A DNA stretch of 64,000 nucleotides from CAZRIZ01 sp964625885 (GCA_964625885.1 CAZVBM010000003.1:1-64000), one strand, 5' to 3'. Numbered from the stretch's first letter, positions 17,797 through 26,960 are shown. Made by a program: numbers and translations. The notes: generated from the letters alone by a model not told the origin.

Positions 17797-19793
17797 TTAA
17801 TCTAAAAAATGCTTTAGTTCTAGCTGGCACCAAACTCAAGACTCGTAAGATCCGCTTGGCTGTTACAATTATTATTTCAAGCTTGATGTTTGGTGTACTG
17901 ACAGTAGGGGTGATTACTTTTGCTGGTTTTACCAACTCAGTTGAGCGTTTTAGTGAAGAGGGCCTAAATAATCGTTTCTTTGCTCAGCTGTCGACTTATG
18001 CGGTCGGTAATATCAACGGCATGCCAATACAGGAATATTATAGTTATTTTGAAAAGCCCGAAGCCATGGAGCGCGCCAGGCAGATTGCCAACGACATGGT
18101 TGAGGCGCGGGCCAAGCGAGCTAAAGAACTTGGACTCGATTTTGATAAAAAGCTGGCCCTTAAAGAGCTGTTACCAGAGGCTAACGTTGGCACTGGTGAA
18201 GCCAAATACAATGGCGTGTCACCCGATGGACTAGTTGGTCAACAGCTGGGCCGAGAGCTCCTGGCTAATTATTCGGCCAATCCATTGACCGAATTAAACC
18301 AAGCAAATGTTGAGCGTATCACTCAAGGTTATGACGTAGTCCGAAAGTATCAGCCTTTAAATTATGGTGTTGGCGCGGCTAGTTTAGAGTGGCCAAACGA
18401 AACCGGCGGTTATCCGATTGAATCGCCGGGTAAAAATCGGTTTGAATCGCAACCTCAGAGAGAGGCTTATACTGGCTTGGGCGCAGTGCCAAATTCAATT
18501 GTCGAGCCGTTTCGCTTGGCTAGGGCTAATTGGTCGGTTGAGTCAGGTGCAGTTCCGATTTATATCTCGCCAAAAGATGCTGAAAAATTTTTGGAGCTAA
18601 AAGAATTGCCGGCGGGTGCGTCGTCTGAAGAGCTAATCAAGCGCCAAGCAGAAATCCAAGATAAAATTGCTAATTTTACCTTTAAACACTGTTATCGCAA
18701 TAGTTTGGCTATAGAACAACTCCAACAGGCGCGTCAGCATGCCGATAACAAAGGTACTAAAGATTATGTAGCGCCCGATCTAGTTTACGGCTTACCAGAA
18801 GGCGACGCTTGTGCGGTAGCGCTAGTTATCAGCGACAAGCGCTCTAGTGTTCAAAAGAAGCATGACGCCGCTCAGCACCAGTTTGATGTTGAGTTTAATC
18901 AACAGGACGCCGAGCCAGTGGCGCAGGAAATTACTTTCCAAGTAGTGGGGTTGATTCCATTTGTTACTCAGCAATGGGGTGGTGGCGGACTGGCTAATCA
19001 ATTGATTACTCTAGCTGTTGGGGCGCCAAATTTAGGCAATACTGTTGCAGCTGAAGATTTCTCGTTGCTTTTGGAAAAATCAGATTTGGGTAAAATCTGG
19101 CGAGTCACTGGTAGCGACAGTGTGTTGGAGCAGGCTTTTAGCGATAACGGTTGGATAGTCGAATTTGCTACTTTGGCTGAAACTCAGAAATTCATTAAAG
19201 AACGCGATTGTATGAGCGTGATCTGGCAACAAATGGAAAATCTTGAAGACGGCGCTGGCAGTGACGGCCTAACTTGTCCAGTCGACAAGCCATTTGCGGC
19301 TTATCCAGCGCTCAATAACCGAGTTCATTTAGAAGATATTATTCAGTATTTATTTAAAGCCGCCTTAATCATTTTGGCGGTAGTGGTGGTGATTGCGACG
19401 ATTATTATGACCGCGACGATTGGTCGCATGATTGCCGATAGTCGCCGCGAGACCGCTGTTTTTCGCGCCATCGGCTTCAAGCGCTTTGACATTAGCCGAG
19501 TTTACGGGCTATATGCCTTTAGCGTTTGTCTATTGGTGGTGGTAGTGAGTTTAGCGATTGGCTATGCTGGTGCTAGAACAATCGCTCATTTTCTCGATCA
19601 TGAACTGACCAATCAAGCTATTCTAGCTACTGGTACTACCGATCACAATCTAAAGATGACTATGCTAGGTTTTTCGTCGCAATATCTTGGCGTGCTAGTC
19701 GGGGCGATTTTATTGGTCGGATTATTGGCTATCATCTTCCCGTTGATTCGCAATCTCCGTCGCAACCCAATCAAAGACATGCGTGACGAATAA
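17793..19793 (+). CDS. MacB/FtsX-family permease
   Basis: 666 residues. One membrane helix lies near 20-45, followed by an outer domain of about 470 residues, then three helices near 515-545, 570-600 and 630-655. This is the standard FtsX-like layout, with the conserved RRETAVFRAIGFKRFDISRVY coupling segment. The outer domain holds a few cysteines (near 302, 338, 473 and 491) that could form disulfides. It pairs with the ATPase at 16951. No MacA-like partner is adjacent. Confidence 0.9.
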   Translation: MINLKNALVLAGTKLKTRKIRLAVTIIISSLMFGVLTVGVITFAGFTNSVERFSEEGLNNRFFAQLSTYAVGNINGMPIQEYYSYFEKPEAMERARQIANDMVEARAKRAKELGLDFDKKLALKELLPEANVGTGEAKYNGVSPDGLVGQQLGRELLANYSANPLTELNQANVERITQGYDVVRKYQPLNYGVGAASLEWPNETGGYPIESPGKNRFESQPQREAYTGLGAVPNSIVEPFRLARANWSVESGAVPIYISPKDAEKFLELKELPAGASSEELIKRQAEIQDKIANFTFKHCYRNSLAIEQLQQARQHADNKGTKDYVAPDLVYGLPEGDACAVALVISDKRSSVQKKHDAAQHQFDVEFNQQDAEPVAQEITFQVVGLIPFVTQQWGGGGLANQLITLAVGAPNLGNTVAAEDFSLLLEKSDLGKIWRVTGSDSVLEQAFSDNGWIVEFATLAETQKFIKERDCMSVIWQQMENLEDGAGSDGLTCPVDKPFAAYPALNNRVHLEDIIQYLFKAALIILAVVVVIATIIMTATIGRMIADSRRETAVFRAIGFKRFDISRVYGLYAFSVCLLVVVVSLAIGYAGARTIAHFLDHELTNQAILATGTTDHNLKMTMLGFSSQYLGVLVGAILLVGLLAIIFPLIRNLRRNPIKDMRDE

Positions 19794-19835
19794 GGGCTTG
19801 CGAACTTTGGTCTTATCTGGTACAATTCAAAGCCG

Positions 19836-20102
19836 ATGATTACAAGTGAAAAGAAGAAGCAGGAAATGGCTAAGACTCAGCGAGATGCCAAAGACGTTGG
19901 CTCACCTGAGGCGCAAGTAGCGGTTTTAACTGCTCGTATCAATGAAGTGATTGAGCATCTGAAGGCTAACAAGCAAGATGAAAAAGCTCGTCGTGGTCTG
20001 ATTCAAATGGTTGGCAAGCGCAAGAAATTGCTCAGCTACTTAGAGAAAAAAGATTACGACGCTTACAAAGCAACTATCACTAAACTAGGTCTCCGCAAAT
20101 AG
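19836..20102 (+). CDS. rpsO: ribosomal protein S15
   Basis: 88 residues, the usual length. It binds the 16S central domain. The S15 pattern is intact (GSPEAQVAVLTARINEV, LIQMVGKRKKLLSYL). A TACAAT box preceded by TGG (19821-19826) leaves about three bases of leader. The canonical partner pnp lies 1.1 kb downstream, separated by two opposite-strand genes. The terminator hairpin starts inside the last codons. Confidence 0.97.
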   Translation: MITSEKKKQEMAKTQRDAKDVGSPEAQVAVLTARINEVIEHLKANKQDEKARRGLIQMVGKRKKLLSYLEKKDYDAYKATITKLGLRK

Positions 20103-20116
20103 GCGGAGCCTTTTTT
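20088..20116 (+). terminator. rpsO terminator
   Basis: Stem CTCCGC/GCGGAG extended by GG/CC with one bulged base, followed by six T. The stem overlaps the rpsO stop codon. Confidence 0.85.
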
Positions 20117-20120
20117 AGGA

Positions 20121-20146
20121 AGAAAATCCTCCGCTATGAAGCGGAG
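20121..20146 (-). terminator. terminator for the gene at 20168-20632
   Basis: On the minus strand, stem CTCCGC/GCGGAG with a six-base loop (20129-20146), followed by GATTTTC. Confidence 0.7.
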
Positions 20147-20167
20147 AATAGTTTGTTAAAAAGGAGG

Positions 20168-20632
20168 TTAGTCGCTTAGGCGAAAAACACCGTCAGCCAG
20201 TTTGTTGATTTCAACAACCTGCTCGTCGGTGAGCCTCCAACAGGTCTCAGAACAGGGTGATTCATCTTTTATGAATATAGCCTGACCCTGGACAATTACG
20301 CAGAACCAAGGGGAGTTAGCTGCATCAGCGCCTTTCTGGCCCCACAAACTCGCTATGTCGTCGAGTAGGTCACAAAAGTCTCCCTCTTTTACCACGTCGC
20401 CAGACGTGATTGTGCCGGCCGTGACTACAACTTGATTATTCTGATTGTAGAGAGCGCAGACACGATAGCTGTACGGGTTCCTGCAATAAGCGTCAACAAA
20501 ACCGCTCATTTGCATCGCAGTGGGCATTCGTCTAATGCCATCAGTGCGTCGCCTGCAACGGATAAAGTTTCCGTCAATGCCGCTGGTTTGCGTTCCGCCA
20601 AAGTAGGGACAGCCGTTGGTGTAATTCGACAT
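20168..20632 (-). CDS. cysteine-rich protein with C-P...C...C...C module
   Basis: 154 residues. The N-terminal 60 residues hold a four-cysteine module, C-P-(x16)-C-(x23)-C-(x8-9)-C, that matches the one in the next gene (20761-20967). The rest contains further cysteines near 87, 111, 127 and 131 in a probably beta-rich domain. There is no signal peptide or membrane helix. The start is firm: AGGAGG lies eight bases before the ATG. A TG-A-TATAAT box further upstream gives a leader of about 45 bases, unlike the leaderless genes nearby. Metal binding is likely; the function is unknown. Confidence 0.75.
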   Translation of the reverse strand: MSNYTNGCPYFGGTQTSGIDGNFIRCRRRTDGIRRMPTAMQMSGFVDAYCRNPYSYRVCALYNQNNQVVVTAGTITSGDVVKEGDFCDLLDDIASLWGQKGADAANSPWFCVIVQGQAIFIKDESPCSETCWRLTDEQVVEINKLADGVFRLSD

Positions 20633-20714
20633 AAATTACCTCCTAGTAACAAAGATCTTAGCCCAATATGTGAGCTAGAATCTCTATTATATCATGCTGG
20701 ACCTATTTCTGCAA

Positions 20715-20740
20715 GAGAAAACCCCGCTATATCGGCGGAG
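20715..20740 (-). terminator. terminator for the gene at 20761-20967
   Basis: On the minus strand, stem CTCCGC/GCGGGG with a seven-base loop, followed by TTTTCTC. Confidence 0.7.
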
Positions 20741-20760
20741 TTTGATTTAGTGCCATAATC

Positions 20761-20967
20761 TTATGGCTGTTTGGGTGATTGGCCCTGGCGGCTTTGTTCA
20801 TCTTTTTGGTAGCGATCGCAGCTCTTGTGGTTGTTGATACAGAATGCAATTGAGCGATTAAGTATCTCTTTGTCGTCAAAGCCGCGAAGCTCGCAAAATT
20901 GGATGCTTTGCTTACCACCAATAACTCGTGTGACGTAGCGGGGGCATACATTGCTGGGTGTTGGCAT
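20761..20967 (-). CDS. small four-cysteine protein
   Basis: 68 residues. C-P-R-Y begins the module, followed by C-E-L-R, then A-F-C and K-S-C-D-R-Y, with spacings of about 16, 17 and 6. It resembles small four-cysteine proteins (CPxY...C-E...C...C) that I recall from Firmicutes genomes, a resemblance by eye only. The C-terminus is Gln/Lys-rich and polar. I chose the ATG at 20967 because AGGAGG is about eight bases upstream; an in-frame GTG at 20976 overlaps that site. A TGC-TATAAT promoter lies about 50 bases before the start. It is co-oriented with the related gene at 20168. Confidence 0.7.
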   Translation of the reverse strand: MPTPSNVCPRYVTRVIGGKQSIQFCELRGFDDKEILNRSIAFCINNHKSCDRYQKDEQSRQGQSPKQP

Positions 20968-21144
20968 GCTGGCCACCTCCTTTGTACTAACTCTAGTGGA
21001 GTCGTTTCGCGATTATAGCACAATTCTCGGTACTACTCAATTAAAAGAGAGAGGCGGTGATTGGTGATTTGGTGCTCGCTGGAATGATGTGCTCAAATTT
21101 GGTATACTGTAAATAACAATAAGTTAACCGAGCTTAAGTGGGGA

Positions 21145-21181
21145 GACAACAGGTTTTATTCTAAAAATAAAGTTTGTTGTC
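21145..21181 (+). promoter_or_regulatory. long hairpin in the pnp leader
   Basis: GACAACAGGTTTTATT pairs with AATAAAGTTTGTTGTC around a five-base loop, with 13 of 16 positions complementary. It ends about 28 bases before the pnp start. E. coli pnp has a leader stem-loop cut by RNase III for autoregulation; a similar role here is inference. Confidence 0.6.
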
Positions 21182-21209
21182 CGTGCTTAATCTCGAAAAA
21201 AGGAGAAAC

Positions 21210-23339
21210 ATGATAATAAACCCCCTAGGTAAGGATGTCGTGCAGGTCACGACCGATTTTTGTGGCAAACCGCTGACGCTCGAAGTCAACAAAGTTGGCT
21301 TTCGTACGACTGCTAGCGTGACAGCTAAATATGGCGATGCGGTAGTTTTGGCCTCTGTTAGTGTCGGCAAAGCTGATCCGAAAATGGATTATTTTCCACT
21401 TTCCGTGGACTATGAAGAAAAATTTTACGCTTCTGGTAAAATCAGTAGCTCGCGTTTTATCAAGCGCGAAGGTCGCCCAAGCGACCAAGCGGTTTTGTCA
21501 GGCCGCATCATCGACCGACCAATTCGACCGCTGTTTCCCAAAGGTTATCGCCAAGAAGTTCAATGTGTAGCGACGGTTCTTTCGATGGACCCGAGCTTCC
21601 GTCCTGATACTCTCGGCATGATTGCGGTTTCGGCTGGTCTCATGCTCACTGGCGTGCCATTTGATGGCCCAGTCGCTGGCATGCGCGTTGGTCGCATCAA
21701 TGGCCAGTTCGTGCCATTTCCAAGCAATGAACAAATTGACAACGAGTCTGACCTAGACTTAACTGTCGGCGCTATTGAATCGGGTATTACTATGGTTGAG
21801 GCTGGCGCGAACGAAGTTTCCGAAGATGTTCTGGCCGATGCTATGGAATATGCTTTCAAGGCTTTGCAGCCAGCTATTAAATTGCAGAAAGAGCTAGCTG
21901 AGAAGATTGGTGTGACGCCAGTCGAATACGAACTACATCTGCCTGACGAAGAAATTACTACCAAGATGGATAAGTGGGTGGACGAACACTACACGGCTGA
22001 GTTGCGCCAACCATATCCTTATTACAATCAAAACATCGACGAACTAGCTGAGAAGATGAACCAAGAGTTGGCGGAAGAGTTGGGCGAAGAGGCTTACGAA
22101 GAGCAAAAAGCCGCTTACAACGAAGCTTTTACGCTAGCAACTTACCGTAAAGTTCGCGAAGGTATTGTAAATGAAGGTATCCGACCAGATGGTCGCGCAC
22201 TCGATGAAGTTCGACCGCTGTCTAGCGAAGTAAAGGTATTGCCGCGCGTGCATGGCTCGAGCTTATTTACTCGTGGCGTTACCCAGGCGCTCAATATCGT
22301 GACCTTGGCGCCACTATCTTATTCACAGCTAGTTGATACGATGGAAGTGACCGATGGTAAAAGACGCTATATGCACCACTATAATGCGCCTGGTTATACC
22401 GTTGGCGAAGTCCAACGACTCGGTTCACCAGGGCGACGTGAAATTGGCCACGGCTATCTAGCCGAACGGGCTTTGATTCCAGTCTTGCCAAGTGAAGAAG
22501 ATTTCCCATATGCGATTCGCTCTGTCACTGAAATTATGAGCCAAAACGGCTCAACTTCAATGGCTGCGACCTGTTCAAGCTGTCTGGCTTTGATGGATGC
22601 TGGCGTGCCGCTCAAGCGACCAGTCGCTGGTGTCGCTATGGGTCTGATGATGGCCGACGGTAAACCACACGTTTTAACCGACCTGGCTGACATGGAAGAC
22701 TTTTCAGGCGATATGGACTTTAAGGTGACTGGCACTGATCGTGGTATCACGGCTGTTCAGATGGACATGAAGGTTCATGGTCTGCCAATTGAAGTTTTGC
22801 GTGAGGCTTTGAAAAAATCTAACCCTGGTCGGATGAAGATCATGGAACACATGAAATCAGTCATTGCTGAGCCACGCAAAGAGCTTAGCCCGTATGCGCC
22901 ACGCATCGAGAAGCTGATGATTAACCCAGAAAAAATTGGTACAGTAATCGGCAAGGGCGGCGAAACCATCCAAGAAATTACCCGCGAAACTGGCACGGAA
23001 ATTGACATCGACGACAGTGGCTTGATCACCGTGGCTTCACCAGATGGTGAGAAAATCGCCAAGGCGCTGGAGTGGATTCGTAGCTTAGTTGAAGAGCCAG
23101 AAGTTGGTAAGATCTACAAAGGTGAAGTGGTCTCAGTCAAAGACTTTGGCGCTTTTGTGAACATTTTGCCTGGCACTGATGGCATGGTCCATATTTCGGA
23201 ACTTCAAGAAAAACGCACCGAAAAAGTTACTGATGTCGTGAAAATTGGCCAACCAGTCAATGTCAAGTTGCAAGCCATTGACGACAAAGGTCGCCTCAGC
23301 CTGACCATGAAGGGCGTCGAGCAGCCAAAGCTAAAATAA
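21210..23339 (+). CDS. pnp: polynucleotide phosphorylase
   Basis: 709 residues. It degrades RNA from the 3' end using phosphate. Two RNase PH domains (about 10-225 and 300-530) are followed by a KH domain with the GKGGETIQEI loop (about 573-582) and an S1 domain (KIYKGEVVSVKDFGAFVNILPG onward). The catalytic DFSGDMDFKVTGTD region is intact. I chose the ATG at 21210 because AAGGAG precedes it closely; an upstream TTG in frame lies inside the leader hairpin. Confidence 0.97.
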   Translation: MIINPLGKDVVQVTTDFCGKPLTLEVNKVGFRTTASVTAKYGDAVVLASVSVGKADPKMDYFPLSVDYEEKFYASGKISSSRFIKREGRPSDQAVLSGRIIDRPIRPLFPKGYRQEVQCVATVLSMDPSFRPDTLGMIAVSAGLMLTGVPFDGPVAGMRVGRINGQFVPFPSNEQIDNESDLDLTVGAIESGITMVEAGANEVSEDVLADAMEYAFKALQPAIKLQKELAEKIGVTPVEYELHLPDEEITTKMDKWVDEHYTAELRQPYPYYNQNIDELAEKMNQELAEELGEEAYEEQKAAYNEAFTLATYRKVREGIVNEGIRPDGRALDEVRPLSSEVKVLPRVHGSSLFTRGVTQALNIVTLAPLSYSQLVDTMEVTDGKRRYMHHYNAPGYTVGEVQRLGSPGRREIGHGYLAERALIPVLPSEEDFPYAIRSVTEIMSQNGSTSMAATCSSCLALMDAGVPLKRPVAGVAMGLMMADGKPHVLTDLADMEDFSGDMDFKVTGTDRGITAVQMDMKVHGLPIEVLREALKKSNPGRMKIMEHMKSVIAEPRKELSPYAPRIEKLMINPEKIGTVIGKGGETIQEITRETGTEIDIDDSGLITVASPDGEKIAKALEWIRSLVEEPEVGKIYKGEVVSVKDFGAFVNILPGTDGMVHISELQEKRTEKVTDVVKIGQPVNVKLQAIDDKGRLSLTMKGVEQPKLK

Positions 23340-23349
23340 GTTCAAATCT

Positions 23350-23916
23350 ATGACCAAAGCGGAGCAAATCGAAGCGTTAGCCAAGCAAATTGTGGCGGAC
23401 GACGTTTGCTCCGTTTTGCGTGAGGGCGCAACTCAGTTAGTGATGGGCGAGGGTAGCTTAGATGCTAAAATCGTGTTTGTTGGTGAGGCGCCAGGTAAAA
23501 AAGAAGATGAACTGGGGCGACCATTTGTCGGTGCCAGTGGTAAATTCTTAGATGAAATGCTAGCTTCAATTGGTTTGAAGCGTGAAGATGTCTATATAAC
23601 TAATGTTGTCAAATATCGTCCGCCTAATAACCGCGATCCACTACCAGAAGAAAAGGCCGAGTTTTCGCCGTATCTCCTAAAACAAATTCAAATTATCAAA
23701 CCGGAGGTGATTGTGACGCTCGGTCGGCACGCTTTGAGCTTTTTCAAGGCCGATTTGTCGATCTCTAAGGTGCATGGTCACCCGTTTAAACTCAAGACCG
23801 CCACGCACGATTTGTATTTATTGCCGCTTTATCATCCGGCCGCCGCACTCTACAATGGCGGTATGCGTCAACAATTACTCGATGACTTTCAAGTTGTAAA
23901 GCAGTTTCTAGATTGA
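23350..23916 (+). CDS. uracil-DNA glycosylase, family 4-like, no Fe-S ligands
   Basis: 188 residues. It removes uracil from DNA. The family 4 signature FVGEAPGKKEDELGRPFVG, the NRDPLPEE segment and the late YHPAAAL motif are clear. Normally four cysteines hold a 4Fe-4S cluster; here only Cys20 remains, the second N-terminal cysteine is absent, the KCRPP cysteine is Tyr89 and the following EACRP-type cysteine is Ser106. The enzyme therefore probably folds without a cluster. It follows pnp by ten bases and is likely co-transcribed. Confidence 0.9.
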   Translation: MTKAEQIEALAKQIVADDVCSVLREGATQLVMGEGSLDAKIVFVGEAPGKKEDELGRPFVGASGKFLDEMLASIGLKREDVYITNVVKYRPPNNRDPLPEEKAEFSPYLLKQIQIIKPEVIVTLGRHALSFFKADLSISKVHGHPFKLKTATHDLYLLPLYHPAAALYNGGMRQQLLDDFQVVKQFLD

Positions 23917-24032
23917 CGGACGTGCCGATAATCTATATGATATATTTGTGCTTGGGGTGGTCGCAAAATAAGAAGCAAGATCTTTAGCACCACCACTATC
24001 TTAATTAAAAATTTGGTACAAGGAGGGGGATT

Positions 24033-24527
24033 ATGAAAAAATGGCGCGTAGTGACAGTCGCCTGCTTTCAAGTATTTGATTTGGGCAGTGGATTTAATCA
24101 TTTACCAGTTCACTTGACGCTAGTAAAGCCTTTTGAAGTGGCGGATATCAAAGATTATCTGAGGTTTGTCGACGAGCTAGCTAAAGGCGTAACAGCGTTC
24201 CGCCTTCGTCCGGTGCCAGATCAGTCAATTGCTTACTTCGGTTCAAAGAACGACCAGCCGGTAGTTAGGGTAGAGATTGATAATCAAGCAGTCTGGCTAT
24301 TGCATCAGCAGTTGGTTGGTTATACTAAGCAAGTTGACCCGAGTTTTACTCTAGAGTACATGGGCGAGGCTTGGTCGCCTCATGTTTCGCCTGAGCTAGA
24401 CGATTTGGATTGTCGGCGGTTGTTGCAACAGTTAGAACAGAGTCCGATTATCAGGGAGCTGCAGACGTTTTACTATGATGGTCCGACAAAGCGGTTAATA
24501 GCCCGCCACCGATTGAGCGCTCGTTAG
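24033..24527 (+). CDS. 2H phosphoesterase-like (LigT family) protein
   Basis: 164 residues. Two H-x-T/S motifs spaced about 90 residues apart, HLT (27-29) and HVS (117-119), define the 2H phosphoesterase superfamily, which includes RNA 2'-5' ligase and cyclic phosphodiesterase enzymes acting on 2',3'-cyclic ends. The first motif sits in VHLTLVKPF, typical of the family. The start has a strong AAGGAGG site. A hairpin terminator (24544-24575) follows. The substrate cannot be told from sequence. Confidence 0.8.
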   Translation: MKKWRVVTVACFQVFDLGSGFNHLPVHLTLVKPFEVADIKDYLRFVDELAKGVTAFRLRPVPDQSIAYFGSKNDQPVVRVEIDNQAVWLLHQQLVGYTKQVDPSFTLEYMGEAWSPHVSPELDDLDCRRLLQQLEQSPIIRELQTFYYDGPTKRLIARHRLSAR

Positions 24528-24543
24528 TGGGGTGCGAGGCATT

Positions 24544-24575
24544 AGATGGGAAGCTTTCTCCCATCTATTTTATTA
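24544..24575 (+). terminator. terminator after the 2H phosphoesterase gene
   Basis: Stem AGATGGG/CCCATCT with a nine-base loop, followed by ATTTTATTAT. Confidence 0.85.
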
Positions 24576-24698
24576 TCTTTAAGGCTCAGCTTTGATGCTT
24601 ATGTTTTCAAACCATCCAATCACAAGCATCTTGCCAAACGTTGTAAAATATGCTACAATGTAGGTATGGAGTGATTATCGCTAAAAAGCGATATGAGA

Positions 24699-24704
24699 TA
24701 TAAT
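24699..24704 (+). promoter_or_regulatory. -10 box of ftsK, leader of about two bases
   Basis: TATAAT ending nine bases before the ATG at 24713. A second TGC-TACAAT box at 24654-24659 lies upstream, and a small hairpin (ATCGCT/AGCGAT, about 24677-24692) lies between them, so a longer alternative leader is possible. Confidence 0.6.
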
Positions 24705-24712
24705 ATAAACAT

Positions 24713-26929
24713 ATGGCAAAGAAGAAACAAAAATCAGGTAACAAAGGCGGGGCGGGCTCAAGTTTTAAGCTCCCCGATGGTTTTTGGGCACAAGTTGTCG
24801 CCGTTTTACTGTTTCTACTGGCTGGACTTTTAATTGTGACCTGGTTTCAAGCTGGTGGGCCAGCGCTGGATTGGCTTCAGAAGGAAGTCGGTATGCGCCT
24901 GTTTGGTCATGCTAATTTCATCATACCGTTTATTTTGATTTATCTTGGTGTGGCGATATTCAAAGACGACAACAACAAGCTGCCGCCACTAGTCTACATT
25001 GCTAGCTTAGTGCTTTTAATCCTGACGTCCGGTTTATTTAATATTATTGTTAAGAGCGACATTGGCGGGGGGTTGGTCGGTGCTGGACTTAACGCCTTGT
25101 TATTAAAGCTAATTGTCCCAAATTTGGCAGTAGCGATCTATATTGTGTTGATAATTATCGATGTGTTCTTGCTATCTCAGGCCAGCTTCGCCAATTTATT
25201 GAAGTGGTTTAAGGCCAAGTTTAGTAAAGTTTCTGAGGCTGAAGCAACGAATTCTAGTAAGGCACTTAGTCGTGGTAAAACAAAGTTTGAAATCAATGCT
25301 ACTGTGCCAACGGAGCACAATGCTCAGTCCGATCAGGACGATATGGTTGCTGCGATAAATGCCAAGCGGAGTGCTGATACTAAATCGTCACTAGTAGAAG
25401 ATACGCCAGACTCAGCCAAATCGGCCTTGGTGGCTTTTCAGGACCCAAACTGGCAGATGCCGCCGATTAATCTTTTGGGCAAAAAACAAAACCCGGCTGA
25501 TGCCGGCAATGTCGAAAAAAATGCTGAGATTATTCAATCAACCTTGCGTGAGTTTGGTATTGATGTTGAGATGACTGGCGCGAGTATCGGCCCGAGCGTG
25601 ACGCAATACACCCTCATGCCACCAAGTGGCGTGAAATTGAGCCGAATTGCCTCACTTGAGACCAATTTAGCACTGAGTTTGGCGGCTCAGAGTTTGCGTA
25701 TCGAGGCGCCAATTCCGGGTAAGCGAGCGGTTGGTATCGAAGTGCCAAATGTCAAGGCGGCCAGCGTGCGCTTGCGTGGTATTTTGACTTCTCCAGCTTG
25801 GACCTCGACGTCAGAAAAGATGACTTTTGCGGTTGGGCGCGATACGGCTGGACAAGCCGTGGTGGCCGACCTGAGCGATTTGCCTCATACATTGATCGCC
25901 GGCCAAACCGGTTCTGGTAAGTCAGTTATGATTAATACTCTTTTGGTTAGCTTGTTGTACCGCAATAGCCCCAGTGACTTAAAGCTAATTTTAGTCGATC
26001 CAAAACGAGTCGAGATGATACCGTACGAAAACATCCCACACCTGATAACGCCAATTATAACCGAACCAGAAAAAACTTTATCGGCTCTCAAATGGGCAGC
26101 GGGTGAGATGAAGCGTCGTTATACCCTCATGGCGAAATATAAAAAGAAAGAAATTAAGAGCTACAACGCTTGGGCTAAACAGCAGATGCAAGATAGTGGC
26201 GTAGCGCAGGCCACAGAGGTGCCGGCAGAGGGCGAGGATATGCCAACTGAGCTTGAAGGCGCTTTGCCGTACATTGTGATCGTGATTGATGAGTTGTCTG
26301 ATTTGATGATGTCAGCTCCGCGCGATGTTGAGGCCTTGATAGTAAAAATTGCGCAACAAGGTCGCGCAGCGGGTGTTCATTTGGTGCTGGCAACTCAGCG
26401 CCCGAGTGTAAACGTTGTAACTGGTCTGATTAAAGCTAACATTCCAGCGCGTTTTGCCTTTACAACTGCTAGCCAGGTTGATTCCAAGACAATTCTAGAT
26501 CGGGCTGGTGCCGAGAAACTGTTGGGTAAGGGCGACATGTTGATGTTAACGGCTCGGATGAGCAAGCCAAAGCGGGTGCAGGGCGCCTGGGTGTCAGACG
26601 AAGAGGTCTTGAAGGTAACAGATTATCTGCGTTCGCAAATGGGGCCACAATACGACGATGCGGTTGTTGCTCAGGAGGTTCAGCTCAACGGGCGGGGCGG
26701 TATAGTCAATGATTTTGGCGGTGCCGACGACGAGATTGTCAATCGAGCTATGCAGATTATTCTGACTGAGCGCAAAGCCTCAACTTCACATTTGCAACGC
26801 CGATTAGGCATTGGCTATAACCGTGCCGCTCGGGTAATGGATGAGCTAGAGGACCGTGGCGTGGTTGGTCCGCAAGACGGCTCCCGTCCGCGCGAGATCC
26901 TGATGGGCGACATTGACGATGTGGTTTAA
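24713..26929 (+). CDS. ftsK: FtsK/SpoIIIE DNA translocase
   Basis: 738 residues. It pumps chromosomal DNA at the division septum. Four membrane helices occupy about residues 25-165. A linker follows, then the alpha/beta motor (Walker A AGQTGSGKSVMI near 396-407, Walker B IVIVIDELSDLMM near 522-534, and the ATQRPSVNVVTGLIKAN segment). The C-terminal gamma winged helix (SHLQRRLGIGYNRAARVMDELE) reads polarity sequences. A Met/Glu-rich insert lies around residues 495-515. XerC/D-type recombinase, the usual partner, is encoded at 44004-44918. Confidence 0.96.
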   Translation: MAKKKQKSGNKGGAGSSFKLPDGFWAQVVAVLLFLLAGLLIVTWFQAGGPALDWLQKEVGMRLFGHANFIIPFILIYLGVAIFKDDNNKLPPLVYIASLVLLILTSGLFNIIVKSDIGGGLVGAGLNALLLKLIVPNLAVAIYIVLIIIDVFLLSQASFANLLKWFKAKFSKVSEAEATNSSKALSRGKTKFEINATVPTEHNAQSDQDDMVAAINAKRSADTKSSLVEDTPDSAKSALVAFQDPNWQMPPINLLGKKQNPADAGNVEKNAEIIQSTLREFGIDVEMTGASIGPSVTQYTLMPPSGVKLSRIASLETNLALSLAAQSLRIEAPIPGKRAVGIEVPNVKAASVRLRGILTSPAWTSTSEKMTFAVGRDTAGQAVVADLSDLPHTLIAGQTGSGKSVMINTLLVSLLYRNSPSDLKLILVDPKRVEMIPYENIPHLITPIITEPEKTLSALKWAAGEMKRRYTLMAKYKKKEIKSYNAWAKQQMQDSGVAQATEVPAEGEDMPTELEGALPYIVIVIDELSDLMMSAPRDVEALIVKIAQQGRAAGVHLVLATQRPSVNVVTGLIKANIPARFAFTTASQVDSKTILDRAGAEKLLGKGDMLMLTARMSKPKRVQGAWVSDEEVLKVTDYLRSQMGPQYDDAVVAQEVQLNGRGGIVNDFGGADDEIVNRAMQIILTERKASTSHLQRRLGIGYNRAARVMDELEDRGVVGPQDGSRPREILMGDIDDVV

Positions 26930-26960
26930 TTTGCCTCTTTTCTAAAATTTGATTTTTTGA

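Noticed and set aside
20727..21023. Alternative 98-codon minus-strand frame over the small Cys gene
   Set aside because: The frame giving the four-cysteine module has the AGGAGG site at the right distance; the 98-codon frame has no such support.
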